A DNA stretch of 64,000 nt, from the NCBI GenBank assembly GCA_029960045.1, contig JASCOV010000004.1:1-64000 (forward strand), read 5' to 3'. Source of the stretch: Flavobacteriaceae bacterium PS02293. Its GTDB lineage: Bacteria > Bacteroidota > Bacteroidia > Flavobacteriales > Weeksellaceae. The notes beneath the pieces are model-generated. The model made no database searches. It saw only the letters and a program-made list of their open reading frames with translations, and was not told the DNA's origin. A program made the translations under genes and the position numbers. Shown here in pieces: positions 26,581-35,900 of the stretch (the stretch's first letter is position 1; each line of letters begins with the position of its first letter).

Positions 26581-27378
26581 ATGGAAAACAACCTTTGGAG
26601 TTACATTCAATCCGTAAAAAATCAATCGCCACTTGTTCATAATATTACCAATTTTGTGGTTATGAATAACACTGCCAATGCACTTCTGGCAGTCGGAGCT
26701 TCACCGATTATGGCTCACGCAAAATCTGAAATCAAAGAAATGGTCGCCATTTCAAATGCTGTGGTTATCAATATCGGAACACTCGATGAATATTGGTCTG
26801 AATCAATGTTGATTACTGCAGAAGAAGCTCATCGCACAAATAAAACTTGGATTCTTGACCCAGTTGGAGCAGGTGCGACTTCTTTCAGAGATGAGGTTTT
26901 GGCTAAGCTTTTACAACTCAAACCAAATATTATCAGAGGAAATGCCTCGGAAATCATCGCTTTAGCTAAAGCCAATAAAACTGCAACAAAAGGAGTTGAC
27001 AGTACTGTAGAAAGCAATGAAGCAATTAATGCCGCAAAATATCTTGTTGAAAACTATCAATCTGTGGTCTGTATTTCGGGCGCAACGGATATTATTATTG
27101 ATGATAAAGAAACTTATTTTATTGAAAATGGACATCCGTTAATGACTAAAGTAACAGGTTTGGGTTGTTCGGCTTCAGCTATTGTTGGAGCTTTTGCTGC
27201 AATTTCTGAAAATAAAACTGAATCTACCGTTGCCGCAATGTCTCTTTTAGGAATTGCCGGAGAATTGGCAGAAAAGATTTCAAACGGACCAGGAAGTCTT
27301 CAAATGAATATTTTAGATAAGCTTTACAATATTTCTGAACAGGAATTTTCTGAAAACGTAAAAGTTTCTAAGAAATGA
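26581..27378 (+). CDS. thiM: Hydroxyethylthiazole kinase
   Basis: A 265-residue ribokinase-fold kinase that phosphorylates 4-methyl-5-(2-hydroxyethyl)thiazole with ATP, in thiamine salvage. It shows HNITNFVVMNNTANALLAVG near the N-terminus, WILDPVGAGATSFRDEV (about 95), IRGNASEI and the anion-hole/catalytic stretch TGLGCSASAIVGAF (about 198-211) with the reactive Cys typical of ThiM. First gene of the operon, 70 nt after the TPP riboswitch. It overlaps thiE by 4 bp. Confidence 0.96.
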   Translation: MENNLWSYIQSVKNQSPLVHNITNFVVMNNTANALLAVGASPIMAHAKSEIKEMVAISNAVVINIGTLDEYWSESMLITAEEAHRTNKTWILDPVGAGATSFRDEVLAKLLQLKPNIIRGNASEIIALAKANKTATKGVDSTVESNEAINAAKYLVENYQSVVCISGATDIIIDDKETYFIENGHPLMTKVTGLGCSASAIVGAFAAISENKTESTVAAMSLLGIAGELAEKISNGPGSLQMNILDKLYNISEQEFSENVKVSKK

Positions 27379-28010
27379 GTTTGATTCATTCTTTTCCTTA
27401 TCAGTTATATCTTGTCATTTCTGAAGCTGATTGCAAAGGAAAAAACTTTTTGAATGTTGCTGAACAATCAATTTTGGGTGGAGTAGACATCATCCAATTA
27501 CGGGAGAAAAACTCTTCTGACCAAGATTTTCTGGAAAAAGCAATTCGTCTGAAAGAAATTACTGAAAAATATGGAATTCCTTTAATCGTTAATGATAATA
27601 TTTTTGTAGCCAAAGAAGTTGACGCTTTTGGAATTCACGTTGGTAATAATGATACTCAGCCAACTGTTCTGAGAGAAAATTCATTTCAAAATAAGATGAT
27701 TGGATATTCGATTGAGTATTTGGAGCAACTTGAAAATCAAGAAACGATTATTTCGGATTATTTAGGAATCAGTCCGGTTTTCAGAACAGATACTAAAACC
27801 GATACTGTTACAGAATGGGGATTGGAAGGTTTAATGAAAATCAGAAAACTGACAGGAAAACCTTTGGTTGCTATCGGAAATGTCAATTTAAAAAATGCCA
27901 GAGCTGTGATGGATGCGGGAGCGAATTGTATCGCCGTAGTTTCAGAAATATGCAGTGCCGAAAATCCTCAAAAAGCAGCTTTTAATTTAAAAAACGAAAT
28001 CTTAAAATGA
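27375..28010 (+). CDS. thiE: Thiamine-phosphate synthase
   Basis: A 211-residue TIM-barrel enzyme that joins hydroxymethylpyrimidine pyrophosphate and thiazole phosphate to make thiamine phosphate. Conserved pieces are DIIQLREKN (about 35-43), PLIVNDNIFVAKEVDAFGIH (substrate and Mg site), IGYSIEYLEQ, DYLGISPVFRTDTKTD (P-loop-like) and VAIGNVNLKNARAVMDAGA. Product length is normal. It overlaps thiM and thiD by 4 bp each (ATGA), so translation is coupled across the operon. Confidence 0.95.
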   Translation: MSLIHSFPYQLYLVISEADCKGKNFLNVAEQSILGGVDIIQLREKNSSDQDFLEKAIRLKEITEKYGIPLIVNDNIFVAKEVDAFGIHVGNNDTQPTVLRENSFQNKMIGYSIEYLEQLENQETIISDYLGISPVFRTDTKTDTVTEWGLEGLMKIRKLTGKPLVAIGNVNLKNARAVMDAGANCIAVVSEICSAENPQKAAFNLKNEILK

Positions 28011-28840
28011 CAAAATACAAATATCCATCAGTTCTCACGATTGCAGGTTTTGACGGAAGTGGAGGTGCAGGAATTCAGGCTGATATAAAAACGATTTCAG
28101 CTTTGGGATGTTATGCAACTTCGGTTTTAACGGCTTTGCCTGTGCAGAATACGATGGGCGTTCGAAATATTTTTCCGATTCCTGTTCAGGCAGTTTCAGA
28201 ACAGATTGAATCAATTTTAGACGACATTTTTCCTGATGCCATCAAAATCGGAATGGTTCACACGCCAGAATTGGTTGAAACCATTGTGAAAACTTTGGCT
28301 AAATATAAAAAAGTACCGATAGTTTTTGACCCTGTAATGGTTGCAACAAGCGGACATCGGCTGATTGAGGAAGAAACCATTCAGACAATTATCAAAAAAC
28401 TATTCCCTATTTCAGATATTATCACACCTAATATGGATGAAGCTTCTATTTTAGCCAATATGGAAGTGAAAACGTTAGACGATATGAAAATTGCCGGAGA
28501 AAACATCAAAAAGTTAGGTTGTAAGCATATTTTACTTAAAGGTGGTCATCAAACAACCAAAAAGATAACCTCTTTATTTTATAGTTATAATGATGATTTT
28601 CGAACTTTTGAATCTTTAAAATTAAATACAAAAAATACCCACGGTTCGGGTTGTACATTATCATCAGCGATTGCTTCTTTTATTGCACAAGGAAAATCTA
28701 TGGATAAAGCTGTGGCTTTTGCTCAAAACTATGTTTCGAAAGCCATTTATCACGGTAGTGATGTCCAAACCGGAAAAGGAAACGGCCCTCTGAATCACTT
28801 TTTTAATCCTCAAAAATTGATAAAAAATGAATTGGTCTGA
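28007..28840 (+). CDS. thiD: Hydroxymethylpyrimidine/phosphomethylpyrimidine kinase
   Basis: A 277-residue ribokinase-fold kinase that makes HMP-P and HMP-PP from HMP. TIAGFDGSGGAGIQADIKTI (about 11-30) is the N-terminal substrate site; DPVMVATSGHRL and ITPNMDEASIL follow; NTHGSGCTLSSAIASFIAQG is the C-terminal anion hole with the catalytic region. Supplies the pyrimidine partner for ThiE next door. It overlaps tenA by 14 bp. Confidence 0.95.
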   Translation: MTKYKYPSVLTIAGFDGSGGAGIQADIKTISALGCYATSVLTALPVQNTMGVRNIFPIPVQAVSEQIESILDDIFPDAIKIGMVHTPELVETIVKTLAKYKKVPIVFDPVMVATSGHRLIEEETIQTIIKKLFPISDIITPNMDEASILANMEVKTLDDMKIAGENIKKLGCKHILLKGGHQTTKKITSLFYSYNDDFRTFESLKLNTKNTHGSGCTLSSAIASFIAQGKSMDKAVAFAQNYVSKAIYHGSDVQTGKGNGPLNHFFNPQKLIKNELV

Positions 28841-29477
28841 AAACGCTTGGAAATCAATTGAAAATATTTACAACGACATCATTGAAATGCCTTTTATTAA
28901 GGAATTATCCGATGGAACTTTAGATAAAAAGAAATTTCAGTTTTATATTGCTCAGGATTCTTTGTATCTGGAACATTTTGGAAGAACTCTAGCTTTAATA
29001 GGCAGTAAAGCGCATCAGATTGAAGACGCTTTGGCATATATGAGATTTGCCGAAAATGCTATTGTTGTGGAAAACGCTTTGCACGAATCTTATTTTAAAG
29101 AATTTGAGATTTCAGACAAAGGGATTTTAGAACCTGTCTGTCATCATTACATTCATTTTTTGAGAAGTACAGCAGCTTTTGAACCTGTTGAAGTGGCTTT
29201 GGCAGCGACTTTACCTTGTTTCTGGATTTATAAGGAAGTCGGAGACTATATTTTTAATCTTGAAAAAACTTCAGAAAATCCTTACCAAAGCTGGATAGAA
29301 ACTTACGGCGGAGAAGATTTTGCCGTTGCCGTTAAAGCTGCCATCGAGATTTGCAACAAAGCCGCCGAAAACACAACTCCCGAAATAAGAACCCGAATGA
29401 ATGAAGCTTTTATCACAGCTTCCAAACTGGAGTTTCAATTTTGGCAGGCTGCGTATGATTTGAAAGTTTGGAAATAA
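28827..29477 (+). CDS. tenA: Thiaminase II / aminopyrimidine aminohydrolase
   Basis: A 216-residue helical TenA protein. YIAQDSLYLEHFGRTLALIG gives the substrate Asp/Tyr residues, and AATLPCFWIYKEVG (about 130) holds the catalytic Cys of the family. The C-terminal Glu region FITASKLEFQFWQAAY is also present. It hydrolyses thiamine breakdown products (formylaminopyrimidine) to salvage HMP, which ThiD then phosphorylates. With ThiM and ThiE the operon forms a complete salvage route from degraded thiamine to thiamine phosphate; de novo genes (thiC, thiG) are not in the window. Confidence 0.95.
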   Translation: MNWSENAWKSIENIYNDIIEMPFIKELSDGTLDKKKFQFYIAQDSLYLEHFGRTLALIGSKAHQIEDALAYMRFAENAIVVENALHESYFKEFEISDKGILEPVCHHYIHFLRSTAAFEPVEVALAATLPCFWIYKEVGDYIFNLEKTSENPYQSWIETYGGEDFAVAVKAAIEICNKAAENTTPEIRTRMNEAFITASKLEFQFWQAAYDLKVWK

Positions 29478-29493
29478 AATTAAATATAAAAAG

Positions 29494-29525
29494 AAAGGCT
29501 GTTTCAGAAGTGAAGCAGCCTTTTC
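29494..29525 (+). terminator. Terminator of thiamine operon
   Basis: AAAGGCTG pairs with CAGCCTTT around a GA-rich loop with inner pairing TTC/GAA, followed by a T-run. It also lies just after the end of the convergent AraC gene. Confidence 0.85.
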
Positions 29526-29537
29526 ATTATTTATCAA

Positions 29538-30449
29538 TCAATTCAAATTCCTATACTCATTCGGGCTCACCCCAACCTTCTGCTTAAACAACCTTGTAAA
29601 ATGCTGAGGATATTTGAATCCCAAATCATAAGCCACTTGACTAATCGATTTTTCAACATCAAAAATCCGTTCTTTCGCAATATCAATCAACTTTTGCTGA
29701 ATATATTCCTGAGCAGATTTTCCCGTTTCTTTCTTCACCAAATCACCAAAATAATTCGGAGACAGACTCAGCTCATCCGCGCAATAACTTACCGACGGAA
29801 AACCAATATTCTGAGGTTTGTCAGAAGAAAAATAATCATTCAGCAAAACTTCAAAACGTTCCAGAACACCTTTGTTAACATTATCTCGAGTAATAAATTG
29901 ACGGTCATAAAAACGGTCGCAATAGTTCAGAAACAACTCGATATTCGAAGTAATTAACTTCTTGCTGTGCTTATCAATAGTTTGTCGTAACTCAAATTCA
30001 ATATTCGCAAAACAATCCAGCACAACCTGCCTTTCCTTCTCAGAAAGATGCAAAGCTTCGTTCATCTGATACGAAAAAAATCCATAATCCTGAATAATTT
30101 TCCCCAGCGAAGTTCCGTGAATCAAATCTGGATGAAAAATCAAAACGTGACCTTGAGGCTGATAATTAGACGTCTCATATTCCACATTCCAAGCCTGTCC
30201 GGGACCCACAAAAACCAGCGTTCCTTCCTGATAATCGTAATAATCACGACCGTAGCGGATGTCTCCACAAACCACATCTTTCAGGAAAATTCCATATACA
30301 CCAAAATTCATTTTTACCGTCGTTCCGGCTTTCCATTGGCGTGGCGGACATTTCGACAAATCCAAAATACTTACCAGCGGATGCGTCGTTTCCGCACCAC
30401 AAGACGTGTTGTAATCGCTCACACTGTTAAAAAATAGGGTTTCATTCAT
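29538..30449 (-). CDS. AraC family regulator
   Basis: A 303-residue AraC/XylS regulator: an N-terminal cupin-like sensor (about 20-150; DYYDYQEGTLVFVGPGQAW, GHVLIFHPDLIHGT, YGFFSYQMNEALHLS) and a C-terminal double helix-turn-helix (about 205-303; SYCADELSLSPNYFGDLVKK, ISQVAYDLGFKYPQHFTRLF, VGVSPNEYR). Its paralogue is at 57253. The four-copy 21-bp-period direct repeat has one copy at 30518, 69 bp upstream of this start, so this protein is the best candidate to bind that operator family. Ligand unknown. Confidence 0.9.
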   Translation of the reverse strand: MNETLFFNSVSDYNTSCGAETTHPLVSILDLSKCPPRQWKAGTTVKMNFGVYGIFLKDVVCGDIRYGRDYYDYQEGTLVFVGPGQAWNVEYETSNYQPQGHVLIFHPDLIHGTSLGKIIQDYGFFSYQMNEALHLSEKERQVVLDCFANIEFELRQTIDKHSKKLITSNIELFLNYCDRFYDRQFITRDNVNKGVLERFEVLLNDYFSSDKPQNIGFPSVSYCADELSLSPNYFGDLVKKETGKSAQEYIQQKLIDIAKERIFDVEKSISQVAYDLGFKYPQHFTRLFKQKVGVSPNEYRNLN

Positions 30450-30517
30450 CGCACAATCATTTTACAAAGCAAAATTAAACAATCTAACCCGCTAATCATC
30501 ATTCCTTTACGCTAATC

Positions 30518-30553
30518 AGTAATAATGGTAAGAGAATCCGTAATCCGTATCAT
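30518..30553 (+). promoter_or_regulatory. AraC-type operator, family 1, copy a
   Basis: Half-sites AGTAATAATGGTAAG (30518) and CGTAATCCGTATCA (30539) are 21 bp apart, preceded by AATC. In this orientation the expected -7 box falls at about 30573-30580, where the dispersed repeat at 30576 begins, so the promoter on the plus strand seems cut off. The divergent AraC gene starts 69 bp to the left. A second short direct repeat, GCTAATCA (30491 and 30511, 20 bp apart), precedes it. Confidence 0.7.
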
Positions 30554-30575
30554 TTTTAGGTGTTTCTTGATGATA

Positions 30576-30766
30576 ATTTGGGCGTATCCCTTTGTATTTT
30601 TGCCTGTCATTCTGAGCCTGTCGAAGAATCTTTCAACAAGGCAAAAAATGCAAACGGGTCGGGCTATCCGCTATATCTTTTTTGTTATTGCGAACGAAGT
30701 GGGGCAATCAATAGAACTTTTCAGCAATCGCAATAACAAAAAAGGATGCCGCTACTATCCCTTACG
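30576..30766 (+). repeat. Dispersed structured repeat (possible RNA), copy 1
   Basis: A 191-bp element that shares over 80% of its sequence with 49739-49927. Landmarks: TTTGGGCGTATCCCTTTG, a hairpin TTTTTGCC/GGCAAAAA, AACGGGTCGGGCTATCCGC, TATATCTTTTTTG, a long hairpin (CTTTTTTGTTATTGCGA with TCGCAATAACAAAAAAG) and CTATCCCTTACG. The apex of the first hairpin carries a REP-like insert (CCTGTCATTCTGAGCC). Similar multi-copy elements occur in many Flavobacteriia; one candidate is the Rfam Flavo-1 RNA family, not verified. The reading frame 30525-30809 through it is not a gene. Confidence 0.75.
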
Positions 30767-30767
30767 C

Positions 30768-30806
30768 AAAAAGCCCGCTCAACAACTCGTCGAACGGGCT
30801 TTTTTA
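30768..30806 (+). terminator. Intrinsic terminator after repeat copy 1
   Basis: AAAAGCCCG pairs with CGGGCTTTT across a 17-nt loop and runs into six T. No complete plus-strand gene precedes it, so it may belong to a lost gene or end the structured RNA. The rest of the gap to 30939 is AT-rich with nothing recognised. Confidence 0.8.
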
Positions 30807-30939
30807 TAAATTTTAGCCTGATTTTTAAAACTTAAATCAACTCAGAATAAGATTTTATTTCTCACAAATTACTTCAATTTGACAAATGAAAATTAAAAAT
30901 TTGCTCAATCTGTAAAATCAGTGAGAAAAAATCCATCAA

Positions 30940-31698
30940 TTAGATTTTAAAACCTCCGGAAACCTCAATTCTCTGGGCATTAATCCATTTAGAATCATCC
31001 GAACAAAGGAATGCAACCACACTTCCGATATCATCCGGCAAACCAACTCTTCCCAAAGCTGTTTCAGAAGAGATATGATTGTTTAAGTCTGCAACATCAC
31101 GCACAACTCCGCCACCGAAATCAGTTTCAATCGCACCCGGAGCAATAGAATTCACTCGGATTTTTCTGCTTCCCAATTCCAAAGCCTGATATCTTGACAA
31201 AGAATCGATTGCCGCTTTCATCGCACCATAAGCGGAATATCCAGCAAATGAGAATCTTGCCAATCCAGAAGAAGTGTTTACAACACTGCTTCCGTCATTC
31301 AATAATGATAATAATTTTTGAGTTAAGAAATAAGGACCTTTGAAATGGATGTTCGTCATTGAATCCAAAATTTCTTCAGTCGTCGTTTCAAAACTTTGAT
31401 TGATTCCTATTCCGGCGTTGTTGACCAAAGCATCCAATTTTGCAGAAGCAAACTGAGTATCCAAAACATTTTTCACTTCAGTTGCAAACTGGTCAAAACC
31501 TGCAGTGGTGGAAATATCCAAAGGTAAAGCAAACGCTTTTTGTCCGATGCTTTCGATTTCTTTTACCACTTCATCTGCAAACTCTTTTTTTGTTTGATAA
31601 GTCAAGATGACATCGAAACCTCTTTTTGCCAATTGTAAAGCTGAATCTTTACCCAATCCACGGCTTCCGCCTGTTACTAATGCTATTTTACTTGCCAT
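30940..31698 (-). CDS. SDR family oxidoreductase
   Basis: A 252-residue classical short-chain dehydrogenase. VTGGSRGLGKD (about 8-18) binds NAD(P), LVNNAGIGI (about 90) is the NNAG motif, and Ser/Tyr/Lys of the active site lie in VNTSSGLARFSFAGYSAYGAMK (Ser, Tyr, Lys at about 140, 154, 158), so it should be catalytically competent. The substrate is unknown. It is 85 bp downstream of the AraC gene at 31784, and the gap between them carries a 21-bp-period direct repeat with a promoter facing this gene. Confidence 0.9.
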   Translation of the reverse strand: MASKIALVTGGSRGLGKDSALQLAKRGFDVILTYQTKKEFADEVVKEIESIGQKAFALPLDISTTAGFDQFATEVKNVLDTQFASAKLDALVNNAGIGINQSFETTTEEILDSMTNIHFKGPYFLTQKLLSLLNDGSSVVNTSSGLARFSFAGYSAYGAMKAAIDSLSRYQALELGSRKIRVNSIAPGAIETDFGGGVVRDVADLNNHISSETALGRVGLPDDIGSVVAFLCSDDSKWINAQRIEVSGGFKI

Positions 31699-31723
31699 TT
31701 TTTTATTGTTTTATTTAATGGTA

Positions 31724-31788
31724 CAAAGTTGGAAAATTAGCAAATCAGTGTGTTTGTATAAATCAAATGAATGTTTGTGAAAATCAAA
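31724..31788 (-). promoter_or_regulatory. AraC-type operator, family 3, with promoter for the SDR gene
   Basis: On the minus strand, TTTGATTTTCACAAAC (31788-31773) and TTTGATTTATACAAAC (31767-31752) are direct repeats 21 bp apart with 14 of 16 bases equal. A -7 box CAACTTTG (31731-31724) begins 36 bases after the start of the second half-site. The SDR start codon is 26 bp further on. The distal half-site overlaps the stop codon of the AraC gene. Confidence 0.75.
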
Positions 31789-32743
31789 CAATCGATAATT
31801 CTCGGTAATGTTGTGGCGATTGCTTGCTGTGTTTCTTGAAGAAGTTAGAAAAATGAGCAACTTCTTCAAAACCCAATGTGAAAGCGATTTCCGAAACATT
31901 CCATTGCGTTTGGGTCAATAATATTTTAGCTTCTTGAAAAATTCGGCTTCCGATGATTTCGCCGGTTGTTTTTCCGGTTGTTTCTTTCAAAACTCTGTTG
32001 AGATGATTCACGTGAACGCCTAATATTCCTGCAAAATCTGCCGGAGTCTTTAGTTGTAACAATTGGCTGATATTTTCAATTGGAAATTGTCTTTCTAATA
32101 GTTCAATGAACAAGGTTGTGGTTCTGGAAGCAGCAGTTTTGTTATTTTCGACGGGTAAAATCGGTTGTAATTTCTGACCAAAATGTATCAATTCCATCAC
32201 ATAATTTCTCAGCAAATCATATTTATAAACATAATCAGACTTGATTTCTTCGTGCATTTTCAAAAATATTGCTTCGAATTGATGAAACTGTTCTGTCGAG
32301 ATTTGAAAGATAAAATCGCTCTGAGGCGAGAAAACCGGAAGAAGGTCGAGTTCCAATCCAATCTTCGAAGTTGGTAAGAAATCTTTGGTGAAAACACAAA
32401 AATGCCCCGATTGCTCCGTGCATTGATGTGTGTAATTGTAAGGGATTTTCGGAGAAGCAAAAAGAACGGCGCAATCTTCAATCTCAATGGTTTTATCAGC
32501 GTATTCCACTTTATTCTTGCCGTTTATGAGACTTATTTTATAATAAGTTCTCCTGTTGTAGGGCATTTCGGTCTTCGATTTGCAGGTTCTGTAGATTTCA
32601 GAAATATCAAAAACATTGAAATGACCAATATCCTTATTGATGTTTTCAGTAAGGAATTGATTGATGTCTGGACAAGTGTCTCCCAAAATATCCTGATAAA
32701 ATTCTTTGATGGTAATCGAACTCATTTTGCTTGTAAAAATCAA
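31784..32743 (-). CDS. AraC family regulator
   Basis: A 319-residue AraC-type regulator with a cupin-like sensor domain (about 20-160; YYKISLINGKNKVEYADKT, FASPKIPYNYTHQC) and a C-terminal double helix-turn-helix (about 222-315; LKTPADFAGILGVHVNHLNR, VSEIAFTLGFEEVAHFSNFF, KQSPQHYREL). The likely start is M at 32743; an internal Met (MSSITIKEF, codon 7) is an alternative. The operator at 31752-31788 between it and the SDR gene suggests that the SDR is its target. Confidence 0.9.
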   Translation of the reverse strand: MIFTSKMSSITIKEFYQDILGDTCPDINQFLTENINKDIGHFNVFDISEIYRTCKSKTEMPYNRRTYYKISLINGKNKVEYADKTIEIEDCAVLFASPKIPYNYTHQCTEQSGHFCVFTKDFLPTSKIGLELDLLPVFSPQSDFIFQISTEQFHQFEAIFLKMHEEIKSDYVYKYDLLRNYVMELIHFGQKLQPILPVENNKTAASRTTTLFIELLERQFPIENISQLLQLKTPADFAGILGVHVNHLNRVLKETTGKTTGEIIGSRIFQEAKILLTQTQWNVSEIAFTLGFEEVAHFSNFFKKHSKQSPQHYRELSIV

Positions 32744-32946
32744 AGATACGAGATAATTATTTTAATTGAAAGACTTCCTTAATTTGAATATTCTAATTCC
32801 TGAAAATTGTAACAAAAAACTCCGCATTTTTTTAGTAATTTAGCTCATCTTAAAGTTCTGGATTTCCTTTATTAAATGGACTTATTGACTTTAAATAAGC
32901 ATCAAAAAAATCTGAACTCATCTAAATATCAACTTCGAAAAAAATA

Positions 32947-35900
32947 ATGCAGGAACTTAGAAATCAATACATCTTCAAAAACATCAACTTCTCAGGTTTT
33001 TCGATTTTTGATATTCAAAAGTATTGCTCAGAGAGGATTGATATTGACAGGGAAAATTTAAAAGATATTCAGCCTTATTTTATTGAAATCAATGCAGGTG
33101 TGTTTTATAAGCCTTTATCTAATATTGATTTTCCCAGCGTTGCGGTCAATTTTATTGGTAGTTCGCTTATTTTAGAATGTCCGTGTAATGCTCCAAAAAC
33201 AAAAATGTGCAGACATCAAGCTCAGGTTTTGTACACGATTATTGAACGACAGGATTTACGAATTTTCTTTGATGAAAAGCTTCGACGAAAGAAATTGGAA
33301 GACTTTGCAAAAGATTATGGTTTAGAAAATGAACCTAATCTTGATGAATATTTTCAATTGGAACACATTCACAATTCTTTAAAAATCGAGCCTAGAATTA
33401 AAGAATTAATTAAGCTCAATTCTGACGAACTGCAGCAGAAATTACTGCCAAAAAAAAACAATCATTTTCACGAAATCAAAGTTCAGAATCCGTCAAAAAA
33501 AATGTTTTTGGTCATTAAAAAAAATAAATATTACGACCGATTTGGCATTGAACTTTTTGAAGCAGAAACCACACAATCCGGAAAAATTAAAAATCCAATA
33601 ACGGCGATTGACCCTTCAAATCTGATTTGGAAAGCCGAAACCATCGATGAAGCAAAATTCTATACGGCTGTTTTGAAATTTGAGAATAATCAAACCGACG
33701 AAAAGAATGATGCCGACCTCGAAGCTTTAAAAATGATGGTGAAAAATCCATTACGATTGCCAACATTTTATCACGACAAAGATATTTCAGAGAATGTTTC
33801 CGCAAAATCCATCGTTTCGGTTGATTTAAAATCATTGAATTTGGATATTGAACTTTCTGTTTTCAAAAAAGAACCTTTCTTCGAAATCACGGGCGGACTT
33901 TGGCTAAATGACGTTTTGCAGTCGTTTAAAAATATTAAAATTCAGTTTAATTATTTCCTTTTTCACGACAAAACTTTGCATCTGGTGACCAATCTTGATA
34001 TGCTTCGGGTATTGGAGTTTTTTAAATCGAACAGAGAAATTTTGCTGGTTCATTCATCCAAATTTGAGGAATTTAAACAAAACATTCTGGCCAATTTAGA
34101 AAAGCAAATCAAGATTAGCTACGCCTACATACAACCCGCTACCCAAAAGCAATTAGCTGAGAAATCCTTTGACGAAAAGGTCGAAAAAATCATTTATTTA
34201 GCAGACCAGAATGAGTATATTTCGATAACGCCGGTGATGAAATATGGCAATGTGGAAATTCCTGTTTTTTCGAGGAAACAGATATTTGATACCGACCAAA
34301 ACGGCAATATTTTTCAGGTAGAAAGAGACGACAAAGAAGAGATAAAGTTTACGGCGACCATTATGCAGCAGCATTCGGAATTTGCCGAACAAATCGAGCA
34401 ATACGAATATTTTTATCTGCACAAAGAGAAGTTTCTGGACGAAAATTGGTTTTTAGAAGCTTTTGAAAAATGGCGGAATGAAGGCATTGTTATTTTAGGT
34501 TTTAATGAATTAAAAAAGAACAAGCTCAACGCCAACAAAGCTGTCGTTTCCATAGTTGTTGTCAGCGGAATCAATTGGTTTAATACAGAAATTGATGTGA
34601 AATTCGGAAATCAAAAAGCATCACTGAAACAGTTGCATAAATCTATCCGAAACAAAAGCAAATTTGTACAATTAGACGATGGAACGAACGGAATTTTGCC
34701 CGAAGAATGGATGAAAAAACTCAACCTTTATTTCGATTCCGGAGAGATTTATGATGAACTTTTGAGATTGCCTAAAAGCAATTTTTCTGAAATTAAAAAC
34801 CTCTTTGATGAGAACGTTTTAAGCAAAGAAGTCAGTGAAGAAATCGAAACGTACAACAAAGCGTTATCTGAAAATCAAAACATTCCCGAGACCGAAGTTC
34901 CTGCAGAATTGAATGCAACGCTTCGGGATTATCAAAAACAAGGACTCGACTGGCTGAATTATCTCGACGATTTCAATTTTGGAAGTTGTCTTGCCGACGA
35001 TATGGGACTCGGAAAAACGCTTCAAATCATAGCATTCATCCTTTCTCAAAATAAAAAGCATTCCCAAAATACCAATCTAGTGGTGGTGCCGACTTCCTTG
35101 CTTTTCAATTGGCAGGCTGAAGTAGAAAAATTTGCGCCTTCAATTAAAATTTTGACGCATTACGGTGCCAACAGAATTAAAAATACCCTTCATTTTGCAG
35201 GTCACGAAATTGTGCTTACCACTTACGGAATGCTGCTTTCCGATATTCAATTTTTGAAGGATTTTCATTTTAATTATGTCTTTTTAGACGAATCTCAAGC
35301 CATCAAAAATCCAAATTCTGAACGCTACAGAGCTGCAAGATTGTTGAAATCGAGAAATAAAGTCGTCTTAACAGGAACTCCGATTGAAAATAATACGTTC
35401 GATATCTATGGGCAACTTTCCTTTGCCATTCCTGGATTGCTGGGAAGTAAACAATATTTCAGAGATATTTATTCCATCCCGATTGATAAATTTGAAAATA
35501 CAAAACGGGCGACAGATTTACAGCAAAAAATAAAACCTTTTATCCTAAGAAGAACCAAAAAACAGGTTGCAAAAGAACTTCCCGACAAAACGGAAATGGT
35601 TATTTATTGCGAAATGGGAGAGGAGCAAAGGCGGATTTATAATGCTTACGAAAAGGAATTGCGGGAATATATTTCGGCAAAAGACGAGCACGAAATCGCC
35701 AAAAACAGTATGCACGTTTTGACGGGATTGACGAAGCTCAGACAAATCTGCGATTCTCCGGCACTATTAAAAGACGAAGAACAATTTGGCGACAGTTCGG
35801 CAAAAATTGAAGTTCTGATGGAGCAGATTGAAAACAAATCTTCTCAACACAAGATTTTGGTTTTTTCACAGTTTGTTTCAATGCTTGATTTGATAAAAGA

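Noticed and set aside
30525..30809. A 94-codon plus-strand frame
   Set aside because: It runs from the operator through the structured repeat into a terminator; not protein-like.
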